In this document: positions 32,673 through 42,669 of the stretch, in pieces
How positions within the stretch are numbered: position 1 is the stretch's first letter
Layout: the number at the start of each line of letters is the position of its first letter
From: CAVREM01 sp963728825
GTDB taxonomy: Bacteria > Acidobacteriota > Vicinamibacteria > Vicinamibacterales > CAVVIG01
Direction of reading: 5' to 3'
NCBI GenBank assembly: GCA_963728825.1
Contig: CAVSLA010000006.1
Coordinates: 310,001 to 374,000 of the forward strand
Length of the DNA stretch: 64,000 bases
Notes under the pieces: generated by a model
The model's database searches: none
Seen by the model: only the letters and a program-made list of their open reading frames with translations
What the model was told of the DNA's origin: nothing
Program-made: the position numbers and the translations under genes

Positions 32673-33983
32673 ATGGGCCACTTCGACTACATGCCGGATG
32701 CCGATCAACTGCTTGATGCGAAGCGCCTGCGACTGCGCCTCGAAGAGGAGGTGTGCTCGGGTGCAAAAATCAAGGTGATCGGCGTCGGCGGCGGCGGCGG
32801 CAACGCCGTCAACCGAATGGCGCGGACCGGCCTCGATGGCGTCGAGTTCATCGTCGCCAACACCGATCGGCAGGCCCTGCAGAACAACATCGCGCCGATC
32901 AAGCTGCAGATCGGCAGCAAGCTCACCAAGGGGCTCGGCGCCGGCGCCGACCCGAACGTCGGCCGATCCGCGGCGCTCGAGGACACCGAGAAGATCATTC
33001 AGGCGCTCGATGGCGCCGACATGATTTTCGTCACGACCGGCCTGGGCGGCGGCACCGGCACTGGCGCGGCCCCGGTCATCGCCAGCCTGGCGAGCGAGCT
33101 CGGAGCGTTGACCGTGGCGGTGGTGACCAAGCCCTTCAAGTTCGAGGGCAAGAAGCGCCAGCTCCAGGCCGAGCGCGGTCTGGAGGCGCTTCGCGACTGC
33201 GTCGACACGATCATCACGATCCCCAACGAACGGCTGCTGACGATCATCGACAAGACGACGCCGCTCATCGACGCGTTCGCCACGGCCGACGACGTCCTGC
33301 GACAGGCGATTCAGGGGATTTCGGACCTCATTCTGGTGCCCGGCCTGATCAACCTGGACTTCGCCGACGTGAAGACGATCATGAACGGTATGGGGCTGGC
33401 GATGATGGGGACCGGCGTCGCCGAAGGAGACGACCGGGCGATCGAGGCAGCGCGGCGGGCGATCTCCAGTCCGCTCCTCGAGGGCGCCTCGGTGAATGGC
33501 GCCAGAGGCGTGATTATCAACATCACCGGCGGGCCGGATCTATCGCTGCTCGAGGTGAGCGCTGCGTCGACCATCGTGCAGGAGGCGGCTGACGAAGACG
33601 CCAACATCATCTTCGGCGCGGTCGTCGACCCCGAGCTGAAGGGGAAAGTGAAGATCACGGTGATTGCCACCGGCTTCGGCGCTTTTGCGCCAGCTCGACC
33701 CGCCACCTCGACCGCGCAGACACCCGTGGACATGACGCCGTACGCCGAGGTCGCCCGTGCCCGACCCGAGCTGCCGGTCCCACCGCCCATGCCGATGCAG
33801 GCAGCAGCGGCGCCGCGGCTGACGCTCGCGCGCCGCTCGCTCCTCGATCTGCCCTTGTCCGCGGCCGGCGCAGCCGCTGCCACCGCGGCGATCGACAACG
33901 GCTCACCCGAGCCGGCCACCGACTTCGATGCCGGCGGATCGTCGTTCGACATCCCGGCCTTCCTCAGGCGGCAGGAGAGCTGA
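32673..33983 (+). CDS. ftsZ: cell division GTPase FtsZ
   Basis: A 436-residue tubulin homologue with a GGGAG ribosome-binding site. GTPase domain: IKVIGVGGGGGNAVNRM, TGLGGGTGTGAAPVIASLAS (tubulin signature), PFKFEGKKR, and NLDFADVKTIMNGMGLAMMG containing the T7-loop. The C-terminal domain is followed by a ~85-residue Ala/Pro-rich linker and the conserved tail SFDIPAFLRRQ, which binds FtsA. It has an N-terminal extension of about 30 residues (DADQLLDAKRLRLRLEEEV) before the core. Last gene of the cluster. Confidence 0.97.
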   Translation: MGHFDYMPDADQLLDAKRLRLRLEEEVCSGAKIKVIGVGGGGGNAVNRMARTGLDGVEFIVANTDRQALQNNIAPIKLQIGSKLTKGLGAGADPNVGRSAALEDTEKIIQALDGADMIFVTTGLGGGTGTGAAPVIASLASELGALTVAVVTKPFKFEGKKRQLQAERGLEALRDCVDTIITIPNERLLTIIDKTTPLIDAFATADDVLRQAIQGISDLILVPGLINLDFADVKTIMNGMGLAMMGTGVAEGDDRAIEAARRAISSPLLEGASVNGARGVIINITGGPDLSLLEVSAASTIVQEAADEDANIIFGAVVDPELKGKVKITVIATGFGAFAPARPATSTAQTPVDMTPYAEVARARPELPVPPPMPMQAAAAPRLTLARRSLLDLPLSAAGAAAATAAIDNGSPEPATDFDAGGSSFDIPAFLRRQES

Positions 33984-34092
33984 ACGGGCGTTCACAGCGC
34001 CCGATGGTAGAGTAGATAGATCCACGGCACGCGCGAACGCCGACGAGTGAGCGTCAGCGGCCGAACGACCGCCTTTGAGGGCGGCTGCACTT

Positions 34093-35835
34093 GTGAAGTC
34101 CTGGCAACAACGGGAACGGGCACTGGCAACTCTCGCGAAGGAAACCGGCTTCGTCCGCAAGCCGCACGGCGGACGCCTGCGCGTCGCACTCGCCTTTCCG
34201 AACACCTACTGGGTTGGCATGTCCAATCTGGGTTTTCAAACCGTCTATCGCCTCTTCAACGCGCAGGACGACATCGTCTGCGAGCGCGTGTTTCTGCCGC
34301 CCAAGCAGGAACTGTCAGAGCTGGTCGCGACAAGAATTCCCCTGCTGACGCTCGAGTCGCAGACGCCGGTCGGGGATTTCGACGTGCTGGCGTTCTCCGT
34401 CTCGTTCGAGTGGGACTACGTCAACGTGCTGACGCTGCTGCGCCTCGCCGGAATCCCGCGCTATGCCGCCGAACGAGGAGCGCACCACCCACTGGTCGTC
34501 ATCGGCGGTGCGATTACGTTCGTCAATCCAGAGCCGCTGGCGCCGTTCGCTGATGTCATCGCCGCTGGCGAGGCCGAAGTACTGGTGCCAGATTTCGAGC
34601 GGGCGTTCCGCGAGGCCACCGATCGTGCGACCCTGCTGCGCTCGTTGACGAAGCGACGCGGCTTCTACATCCCGGCTTTCTACGAACCTCGCTACGGCGC
34701 GGATGGCACACTCGCTGGCTACGAGACGGTCGACCCGGAGGTGGTGTGGCCCGTGCGCAAGGCGGCGGTCCGCACGACGGACGCCCTGGATCCGCCTGCG
34801 ACGAGCATCTTCACTCCCGAAACCGAGTTCGGCTCACGCTTTCTGGTCGAAGTCGTCCGCGGCTGCGCCAACCTGTGCCGTTTCTGCTGGGCCGGCTACA
34901 ACTACCTGCCGGTGCGCGCCTTTCCGGCGGATCGCATCCTCGCGCTGGCGGAAGCGGCGCGCCCCTACGCGACACGCGCGGGCCTGGTGTCGATCGCGCT
35001 GTGCGACCATCCGGAAATCGAGCGGATCCTGTCGCGGCTCCACGAGATGGGTTACGGCATCAGCCCGGCTTCGCTGCGCCTTGACGATCTCACCGAGCCG
35101 ATCGTGCGGGTTCTCCGCGCGAGCGGTGAACGGACCATCACGATCGCTCCAGAAACCGGCTCGGATCGGCTGCGGCGCGTCATCAACAAGACGGTGACCA
35201 ACGACGAGATTCTCGACCGCGCCGAACTGATATTCGCCAGCGGCATCGAGAACCTGAAGCTCTATTACATGATTGGCCTCCCCACTGAAACAGACGACGA
35301 CCTCGTGGCGATTCGCGATCTGACCGTCGAGATACGGCAGCGAATGATGAAGCACGCGAAAGACCGCGGCCAGGTCGGTCGAATCGTCGGCAGCGTCAAT
35401 CCCCTCATTCCAAAACCAGGCACCGCCTACCAGTGGATTCCGATGGAAGATCCCGCGGTTACCGATCGCAAGATCAAGCGGCTGCGGAGCCTGATGGCGG
35501 GCGTCGACAACGTCTACTTCAACATCAAATCCGAGCGGCACTCCTATTACCAGGCGCTGTTGTCACTGGGGGACCGCCGCGTGGCGCCGATTATCGATGC
35601 CGCCGAGCAGAACGGCCAGAACTGGCGCGCCGCCGTGGCGGACACGGGAGTCGACGCCGACTTCTTCATCTTCCGCGACAGGAGCGGTGACGCCGTCCTC
35701 CCGTGGGACATCATCGACGGCGGCATGAAGGCCTCGTTCTTCCACACGGAGTACGAGAAGTCGCTCCGCGAGGAGTGGACTCTTCCGCCGAAACGGCAAC
35801 AGGAAAACGCCCGGCTGCTCCCGGTGATCCCCTGA
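34093..35835 (+). CDS. B12-binding-type radical SAM protein (TIGR03960-like)
   Basis: About 580 residues. N-terminal domain resembling a cobalamin-binding fold (RVALAFPNTYWVGMSNLGFQ; VLAFSVSFEWDYVNVLTLLR; HPLVVIGGAITFVNPEP). The radical SAM core carries the 4Fe-4S motif CANLCRFC within VEVVRGCANLCRFCWAGYNY, then SIALCDHPEIERIL and TITIAPETGSDRLRRVINK. It is of the YgiQ/TIGR03960 kind, whose substrates are unknown; in other bacteria such genes often sit near ribosome or cell-wall genes. The GTG at 34093 was chosen (GAGGG 11 nt upstream); an in-frame TTG lies at 34075. A stem CGGGCG/CGCCCG without T-run follows ftsZ, so read-through is possible. Confidence 0.82.
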   Translation: MKSWQQRERALATLAKETGFVRKPHGGRLRVALAFPNTYWVGMSNLGFQTVYRLFNAQDDIVCERVFLPPKQELSELVATRIPLLTLESQTPVGDFDVLAFSVSFEWDYVNVLTLLRLAGIPRYAAERGAHHPLVVIGGAITFVNPEPLAPFADVIAAGEAEVLVPDFERAFREATDRATLLRSLTKRRGFYIPAFYEPRYGADGTLAGYETVDPEVVWPVRKAAVRTTDALDPPATSIFTPETEFGSRFLVEVVRGCANLCRFCWAGYNYLPVRAFPADRILALAEAARPYATRAGLVSIALCDHPEIERILSRLHEMGYGISPASLRLDDLTEPIVRVLRASGERTITIAPETGSDRLRRVINKTVTNDEILDRAELIFASGIENLKLYYMIGLPTETDDDLVAIRDLTVEIRQRMMKHAKDRGQVGRIVGSVNPLIPKPGTAYQWIPMEDPAVTDRKIKRLRSLMAGVDNVYFNIKSERHSYYQALLSLGDRRVAPIIDAAEQNGQNWRAAVADTGVDADFFIFRDRSGDAVLPWDIIDGGMKASFFHTEYEKSLREEWTLPPKRQQENARLLPVIP

Positions 35836-35846
35836 GCCCTGCCCGC

Positions 35847-36149
35847 TTACGAGGCGATCGCCGTTCGCTCCTCGTGCTCCTGATAGGCCTCGAGGATCAG
35901 GTCGCGGATCCGGTTCTGAGCAGTCGAATCAACCGTCGGTCGAAGTAACGCGAAGCTGCGCCGCTCGCCGTTGATGCTGTAGGAGCGCGCGGGAAACGTG
36001 ACGTTGCGGCCGTTGCCGCCGCGCCGTTCCCAGATCGAGAAGCCAATCAGCTTGAGTCCTTCGAGCGGACCTTCGGTGAAGTGCAGCTCCGCGTCGGCGA
36101 GCTTTCCTGGCGGGTTCCCCTTGTCATTCGGCGCAATCTTGATCGTCAT
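35847..36149 (-). CDS. SpoVG-like small protein
   Basis: A 100-residue protein with a strong Shine-Dalgarno (AAGGAG) before the ATG. Its central pattern, LIGFSIWERRGGNGRNVTFP followed by ARSYSINGERRSFALLRP and STAQNRIRDLILEAYQEHE, resembles SpoVG: an extended-sheet region with a GNxG turn and a FP/MP-x-R strand, then a C-terminal helix of the type IxDxxLxxY. SpoVG is a small nucleic-acid-binding regulator. The resemblance is by eye and moderate. Convergent with the radical SAM gene. Confidence 0.5.
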   Translation of the reverse strand: MTIKIAPNDKGNPPGKLADAELHFTEGPLEGLKLIGFSIWERRGGNGRNVTFPARSYSINGERRSFALLRPTVDSTAQNRIRDLILEAYQEHEERTAIAS

Positions 36150-36286
36150 CGCTTTCTCCTTCGCATGAGCGGCCCGCGGCAGGCCGCTTCGTCGCCATCC
36201 GGTACTGGAATGATCAAGGCGAGGGCCGACCTGGGCGATCGCGCGGCGATCCGGGAAGCCGCTGATCGAAGAAGACTTACCGGCCG

Positions 36287-36320
36287 GCTCGCCCGGCGGT
36301 CGTCAGCGTGCCGGGCGAAC
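36287..36320 (-). terminator. stem-loop downstream of acpS
   Basis: An 11-bp stem with one mismatch, GCTCGCCCGGC (36287-36297) and GCCGGGCGAAC (36310-36320), with a 12-nt loop, 25 bp beyond the acpS stop. No T-run follows on the minus strand, so it is either a weak or factor-assisted terminator or simply a GC hairpin. The rest of the 36150-36344 gap shows nothing recognisable. Confidence 0.3.
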
Positions 36321-36344
36321 CCGCGTCAAAACGTCAACGGCGGT

Positions 36345-36728
36345 TTACGCGCGCAGAATCAGGACCTGGGCGAAGGCGAGCGCTTCGGAGTGGGTGATGG
36401 TCAAAAGCGAGGAGTGTCCGCCGATCGCGGCAAAACGCCGGGCCGCTCCGCCGTGAAACAGCAGCTGCGGCGGACCGCCGTGGCGCACGACTTCGATATC
36501 CCGCCAGAGCACGTTCTGCGTGTGGCCCGTGCCCAGCGCCTTCATGGCGGCCTCCTTGGCAGCGAAACGGCCCGCGAAGTGCACGGCCGCCTGGCGGCGT
36601 CGCCGGCAGTAGGCGATCTCGCCCTCGGTGAACACCCGGTTGACGAAGCGTTCGCCGTAGCGCTCGAGCGTCGCGGCAATCCGGGGGATGTCGGTGGCGT
36701 CGATGCCGAGCCCGATAATGTTGGACAT
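36345..36728 (-). CDS. acpS: holo-[acyl-carrier-protein] synthase AcpS
   Basis: A 127-residue phosphopantetheinyl transferase of normal length. The start is set by the family opening IIGLGIDATDIPRIAATLER, whose Asp binds Mg; the second signature is VHFAGRFAAKEAAMKALGTG with the catalytic Glu/Lys. AcpS transfers 4'-phosphopantetheine from CoA to apo-ACP. Its ATG shares two bases with the ATG of the divergent pgeF gene (CATG at 36726-36729), so the ribosome-binding regions lie inside one another's coding sequence. Confidence 0.93.
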   Translation of the reverse strand: MSNIIGLGIDATDIPRIAATLERYGERFVNRVFTEGEIAYCRRRRQAAVHFAGRFAAKEAAMKALGTGHTQNVLWRDIEVVRHGGPPQLLFHGGAARRFAAIGGHSSLLTITHSEALAFAQVLILRA

Positions 36729-37527
36729 GACGGATCCGTTCCCACAGCCTAGCGGGCGTTTCCGGTGGGTGCAAGCCGCCGGCGTCCGGCCATTCGCGGC
36801 GGCGGCCCTGGTCTGCGAGCCTCTCCTGGATTGGGCCGACCACCTCTTTACAACGCGAGAGTGGGCGCTCGGACGGCGGGCGCCGGGCACGGACGATTTT
36901 GCGTGGGGAGAGATCGCTGAAGCTGCCGGCGTCGCCCGCTCTCATCTGAGGCGGCTCCATCAGGTGCATGGCGCCGCGGTCGCAGTCGCTCGCGTCGATG
37001 GCGATGGTCTGCCTGACGCCGACATCATCGTATCAACCCAACGAGAGCTGGCGCTTGCAGTGCAGACCGCCGACTGTGTACCGCTGCTCGTCGCCGACCG
37101 GCGTACGGGAGCCGTGGCGGCGGCTCATGCCGGCTGGCGCGGACTCGCCTCGAGAGTCCCGATGCTGACCATTCGTGCTTTGGAACGCGAGTGTGGCAGC
37201 CGTCCGCAGGATCTCGTTGCCGCGATTGGTCCGGCGATCGGTCCGTGTTGCTACGAGGTGGGTTCGGATGTGCGTCAGGCGTTTGCCAGCTCGTTCGCGC
37301 CAGAAGAAGCCGAACGCTGGTTCCGGCGAGCCGCCCACCCGGACAAGTGGATGTTCGACACCTGGGCGTCGACGCGTTCACAGCTCGAAGCGGCGGGGGT
37401 TCCGGTCGTGCAGATTTTCGAGAGCCGGCTCTGCACCGCCAGTCACCCGGCGGTGTTCTGTTCGTACCGCCGCGACGGATCGCCGGCCGGCCGGATGGCC
37501 GCGGCGATCAAACCGCGAGACGTTTAA
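36727..37527 (+). CDS. pgeF: PgeF/YfiH laccase-domain protein (purine nucleoside phosphorylase-type)
   Basis: A 266-residue protein of the multicopper-polyphenol-oxidase-like YfiH family: RRLHQVHGAAVAVA, LAVQTADCVPLLVADR, GAVAAAHAGWRGLASRV with the metal-binding Cys/His set, and AIGPAIGPCCYEVG. Members have been described both as peptidoglycan-editing factor PgeF and as purine nucleoside phosphorylase/adenosine deaminase enzymes. The ATG at 36727 overlaps the acpS ATG head-to-head; an in-frame GTG in the FRWVQ segment is an alternative. Convergent with RNase HI, overlapping its stop by 4 bp. Confidence 0.9.
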   Translation: MTDPFPQPSGRFRWVQAAGVRPFAAAALVCEPLLDWADHLFTTREWALGRRAPGTDDFAWGEIAEAAGVARSHLRRLHQVHGAAVAVARVDGDGLPDADIIVSTQRELALAVQTADCVPLLVADRRTGAVAAAHAGWRGLASRVPMLTIRALERECGSRPQDLVAAIGPAIGPCCYEVGSDVRQAFASSFAPEEAERWFRRAAHPDKWMFDTWASTRSQLEAAGVPVVQIFESRLCTASHPAVFCSYRRDGSPAGRMAAAIKPRDV

Positions 37528-37928
37528 CGTTCGGCGGCCAGGTCCATGGCGGCATTGGCCAGACGGTCAGCGTGCCTATTCGCCTCCCGCCGGACATGCT
37601 CATACCGGACCTTCCCGATCTGCTGCGCCAGCAGCCGCGCCGTGACATGCAGCGGCTGCAGGCCGGGATGCTTCACCTTGTAGTTGCCGAGCATCTGCTG
37701 AACGAGGAGCAGTGAGTCCGATCGAATCAGCATCTCGCGTTCGCCGTGGGCGAGCGCCCACTCCAGCGCGGCAATCAGCCCCCGATATTCGGCGACGTTG
37801 TTGGTGGCGACGCCGATCGAGTCGTGAAACTCTTCGACGAGCGCCTCGTCGGGCGACTCGAGGCGCACGCCGTAGCCCGCGGGACCGGGATTGCCGCGTG
37901 CCCCGCCGTCGATATACGCGATGATCAT
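37524..37928 (-). CDS. ribonuclease HI family protein
   Basis: A 134-residue RNase H-fold enzyme of the short type. Catalytic acidic residues are in place: D7 in IIAYIDGGARGNPGPAG, E47 in NNVAEYRGL, D71 in LIRSDSLLLV and D121 in NRHADRLANAA. It degrades the RNA strand of RNA-DNA hybrids. It lacks the basic protrusion of E. coli RnhA and resembles RnhC/YpdQ-like forms. Its 3' end overlaps pgeF from the opposite strand, and it follows the zinc-ribbon gene by 19 bp, a pairing common in bacteria. Confidence 0.92.
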   Translation of the reverse strand: MIIAYIDGGARGNPGPAGYGVRLESPDEALVEEFHDSIGVATNNVAEYRGLIAALEWALAHGEREMLIRSDSLLLVQQMLGNYKVKHPGLQPLHVTARLLAQQIGKVRYEHVRREANRHADRLANAAMDLAAER

Positions 37929-37947
37929 GATGGTCCGGCCGATCCGA

Positions 37948-38679
37948 TCAGGAGGTTGGCGCGGCTGCGGCCGCCACCGGGATGAACACGAGGATGCGGT
38001 TGCAGCTGTCGCATTGCAGGATTGCCTCGTTGCGGCGAACGGTATTGAAGACCTGGGGCCGCAACCGCACGTGACAGATCGTACAGATCCCGTCGCGTGC
38101 TTCAGCGACTGCGACGCCGTGCCGACGTCTGGCGACCGACTCGAAGGTTGCCAGCACCGGCGGTGACAGCGCCCGGACGAGCTCGGCGCGCTCGGCGATG
38201 AGGCGTTCGAGCGACTCGCGCACCCGCGTCAGCTCAGACGCGAACGCCTTCCGGTCGGCATCGACTGCCTTCTGTTCCGCGGCGGCCTCGGCTTCTGCTC
38301 GTTTCAGGGCAGCCGTCAGGTCGTCGGCCTCGAGCATCCGCTCGAGGATCCGATCCTCATGCGATTTGATCTCGGTTTGCGCGAACTCGATTTCCTTCTG
38401 CATCGCCTGGTATTCGACGTTGGTCTTGACCGACATCAGCTGATCGCGGAACTTCGACAGACGGCCTTGATGGACCGCCATCTCTTTCTCGATGGCGCGC
38501 CGCGCGTTCTGATTGTCGGCCAGCCGTTCCTTGGCCGCCGCGACCCGGCTGTTGGTTGTCTCGAGCCTGACGTCGAGCGATTTCTGCCGCTCCGGCTCGT
38601 CGGCGATTCGCCGCTGCGCGTCGTGCGCCGCGGAATCGAGTCTCTGCAGCGCGACGACCCGCTCGAGATCAGGCAACAT
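37948..38679 (-). CDS. C4-type zinc ribbon coiled-coil protein
   Basis: A 243-residue protein. Residues 1-~170 form a long coiled coil (SLDVRLETTNSRVAAAKERL; RILERMLEADDLTAALKRAE). The C-terminus has a zinc ribbon with two CxxC knuckles, GICTICHVRLRPQVF and ILQCDSCNRILVF, as in the zf-RING_7/DUF164 family. Function unknown; structural relatives bind nucleic acid. The ATG at 38679 was chosen because upstream codons run through a terminator hairpin. Confidence 0.88.
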   Translation of the reverse strand: MLPDLERVVALQRLDSAAHDAQRRIADEPERQKSLDVRLETTNSRVAAAKERLADNQNARRAIEKEMAVHQGRLSKFRDQLMSVKTNVEYQAMQKEIEFAQTEIKSHEDRILERMLEADDLTAALKRAEAEAAAEQKAVDADRKAFASELTRVRESLERLIAERAELVRALSPPVLATFESVARRRHGVAVAEARDGICTICHVRLRPQVFNTVRRNEAILQCDSCNRILVFIPVAAAAAPTS

Positions 38680-38697
38680 GCAATCCTCGTCCACAAA

Positions 38698-38730
38698 TAA
38701 AAAAAGCCCCGGCGCTCGCGCACCGGGGCT
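38698..38730 (-). terminator. rho-independent terminator (minus strand)
   Basis: On the minus strand AGCCCCGG, a 10-nt loop, CCGGGGCT (stem 38705-38712/38723-38730), followed by a run of seven T (38705-38699). It lies downstream of the minus-strand tRNA and just before the zinc-ribbon gene start, so it ends the tRNA (and possibly rpoD read-through) transcript. Confidence 0.85.
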
Positions 38731-38816
38731 CATGAGCAGCGGGTGTCGTCCCGCCCGCTCGTGTTCCTGCCAATCTGCTTTGGAATCGTGAATACGAACT
38801 GAGCACTCTGAAATTC

Positions 38817-38907
38817 CCAGCCTTCGCCTGTCCGCCTTCGCCGCGACCAGCCTTCGCCTGTCGCCTGCCTAGCCGTAGCTCGCCGCGGAGCGGCGAGCGA
38901 AGGCTGG
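38817..38907. repeat. REP-like palindromic element touching the tRNA 3' end
   Basis: A direct repeat CCAGCCTTCGCCTGTC occurs at about 38817 and 38847. The second copy begins an imperfect palindrome: CCAGCCTTCGC (38847-38857) pairs with GCGAAGGCTGG (38897-38907). Inside, GCTCGCCGC (38878-38886) and GCGGCGAGC (38890-38898) form a perfect 9-bp hairpin with a GGA loop. The right end overlaps the last three bases of the tRNA. Together with the terminator and tRNA it fills the 38680-38977 stretch. Confidence 0.75.
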
Positions 38908-38977
38908 GCCCACCAGGATTCGAACCTGGAACGGGCCGGTTATGAGCCGGCGGCTCTAACCGTTGAGCTATGGGCCC
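38905..38977 (-). tRNA. tRNA with CAU anticodon (Ile2 likely, or Met)
   Basis: A 73-nt cloverleaf: acceptor GGGCCCA/TGGGCCC, D-arm GCTC/GAGC, anticodon stem GCCGG/CCGGC with loop CTCATAA (anticodon CAT), 5-nt variable loop, T-arm CCAGG-TTCGAAT-CCTGG, discriminator A. CCA is not encoded. Acceptor pairs 4-69 and 5-68 are C-G, as in E. coli tRNA-Ile2, which TilS converts to a lysidine anticodon; E. coli elongator tRNA-Met has different pairs there. It is not an initiator (the first pair is intact). Ile2 is favoured but not proven. It is downstream of rpoD on the same strand. Confidence 0.92.
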
Positions 38978-38994
38978 GATACAGTCTAACGAAC

Positions 38995-39094
38995 ATTGCG
39001 AATGGCAGATTGCAAATTGCAGATTTATTGGAGATTTGCTTTATCGGGACCATTTTTCCACTGCAATCTGCCCTCTGCATTTTGCAATCTGCGA

Positions 39095-39096
<2 letters not shown>
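38995..39096. repeat. inverted arms of 7-bp-periodic repeat after rpoD
   Basis: Left arm 38995-39026 reads as heptamers ATTGCGA-ATGGCAG-ATTGCAA-ATTGCAG; right arm 39058-39096, read in reverse, gives AGATTGC, AAAATGC, AGAGGGC, AGATTGC. The unit is about GCAGATT. The right arm runs into the rpoD TAA stop codon. The AT-rich arms contrast with the GC-rich surroundings. Confidence 0.88.
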
Positions 39097-40810
<1,714 letters not shown>

Positions 40811-40892
40811 TCATTAATCCTCGTGGGGCCCCACCCCCACTCGCTGACGCGCGCGCACCGCCGTGCGCACGCCTACCCCAAAAACAGGACGC

Positions 40893-42666
40893 TTACGCCA
40901 AACCCTGGATGCGCTGGAGCAGGACCTTCTTCTTCTCCCACAAGACGATGATTTCGTGATCGTGCTGAGCGGCGCCGTTGTCCTGTAGCCGGTCGATTTC
41001 GCGCTGTAATAATGCCTTCTCGCGTTCCCAACGGATCAGTTTAAGCGCACGGACACATTCGCTGACAATCAATGCAGGGGGGGCCTTTTCGGCTGCGACC
41101 CGGGTGACAAGCTGAGCGCTCATGGTACTTAGACGCTGAAGCAGCCCCAAGGGTAGAAGACTCGGGGATTCTGGCTGCAGGGTACGCGCCAGTTCCAGGA
41201 TTTCCTGGGTGGCCAGCCCGTCCAGGTCCTCGGGATCCACCTCTTTCAAAGCAATTACCGCATCAACGGGGTTGTTGACGATCCACCAGAGAAGCGCCCG
41301 TTCCGCGTCCCGCACCTGCCCGGTTCCCCCGCCGAGCCCGACTTTCGCCACCTGCGTACGGCGTCCGGCGGCCGCCTTACGGATTTCCGACCGGACCACC
41401 TCTTCTGTAATTCGCGCCTTATGGGCAATTCGGTCGGCAAACTGGTCCCGTGCCGCGGCGTCGGGAATGTTCGCCGCAACCGCCAGCATGTTCGACAGGA
41501 ACCGCCGGCGACCTTGCTCCTGCCCGAGGTCGATCCCTTCAGCGGCGCGATCGAGCAGGTACTCCAAATACGGTCGTGAGCCGCGCAACCTTTCACGATA
41601 GCGGTCCACCCCTTGTTTCCGGATGAACGTGTCGGGATCTTCCCCTTGTTCCAGCACGACGACATTGACGTCAAAGCCTTCAGCTGACCAGCAGTTCGCA
41701 CGACCGAGCCGCGGCGCCCTGCCCCGCGGCGTCGGGGTCGTAGCTGAGGACCACCTTGGTGGTGAAGCGCCGCAGGAGGTGGGCCTGCTGGGTCGTGAGG
41801 GCGGTGCCGCACGACGCGACCACGGGTGCCGCCTGGGTCTGATAGACCTGAGCGAAATCGAAATAGCCCTCGACGAGGACCGCGTAGCCGAGCTTGCGAA
41901 TGCCACTCTTCGTGAGGTTCAGCCCATATAACGTCCGGCTCTTGGAGTAGATCGGCGTTTCGGGCGAGTTCAGATATTTCGGCTGCTGGTCGGGGTTCAT
42001 CGCCCGACCACCGAACGCGATCACCGATCCCGCATCGCGGCAGATCGGCACCATCAGCCGGTTCCGGAAACGGTCGACGACCTCGCCCCCGTCGCGCTGG
42101 ACGACCAGGCCGCTCTGCATGACGACCGGCTGCGAAAACCCCTGCTGCAGGAGCACCGACCGCAGACCATCGCGCGACGCGGGTGCGTAGCCGAGTCCAA
42201 GCTGCTCCACCGTCTGCGCGCTGACGTCGCGGTCCGCGAGCTGCTGCCGGGCGCGTGCACCGGCCGCGCCGGCCAGCTGCTCGCGAAAATAGGCCGCGGC
42301 GGCCTCGTGCACTTTCATCAGCTCTTCGCGCAGGCGCGAGTCACGCCGCGATCCGTCCGCCTCGGTCTCGGTTTCCTCCGGCAGCGCGACCCCGAACTTC
42401 TGCGCCAGCAGCCGGACCGCATCCTGGAAGCCGACTTTTTCGTACAGCTCGACGAACTTGAAGACGTCGCCGCCGGCATGACATCCGAAGCAGTGAAAAA
42501 ATCCCTTCTCGGGGTCGACGTGAAACGAGGGGGTCTTCTCCGAATGAAAGGGACAGATCCCTTTGTACTTGGTGCCGGCGCGTCTGAGCGGGACGTACTC
42601 CTGCACGACCTGCACGATGTTCGCCTGCAGCCGGAGATCGTCAATGAAGCGCTGGGGAAAAAGCAA
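40893..42666 (-). CDS. dnaG: DNA primase DnaG, interrupted by a frameshift
   Basis: The N-terminal frame (42666 down to ~41690) has the zinc-binding domain (CPFHSEKTPSFHVDPEKG; FFHCFGCHAGGDVFKFV), the RNAP core and TOPRIM (VLVEGYFDFAQVYQ; VVLSYDPDAAGQGAAA), then stops at 41680. The protein continues in another frame from ~41690 (AEGFDVNVVVLEQGEDPDTF) to the C-terminal helicase-binding domain ending at 40893. One extra base near 41685 (GTCAGCTGAA where GTCGCTGAA is expected) explains it. DnaG is essential, so a sequencing indel is more likely than a real break; programmed frameshifting is not supported by any slippery site seen. Adjacent to rpoD and mutS2. Confidence 0.88.
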
Positions 42667-42669
42667 CGA

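Noticed and set aside
33984..34020. Stem CGGGCG/CGCCCG after ftsZ as a terminator
   Set aside because: Only 6 bp and not followed by a T-run; too weak to list.
40823..40862. Palindromes GTGGGGCCCCAC and GC-rich hairpin upstream of rpoD as a terminator or operator
   Set aside because: No T-run and no recognisable operator; could be chance in a GC-rich gap.
41680..41700. Programmed ribosomal frameshift in dnaG
   Set aside because: No slippery heptamer (A AAA AAG-type or similar) or clear downstream stem-loop was seen at the junction.
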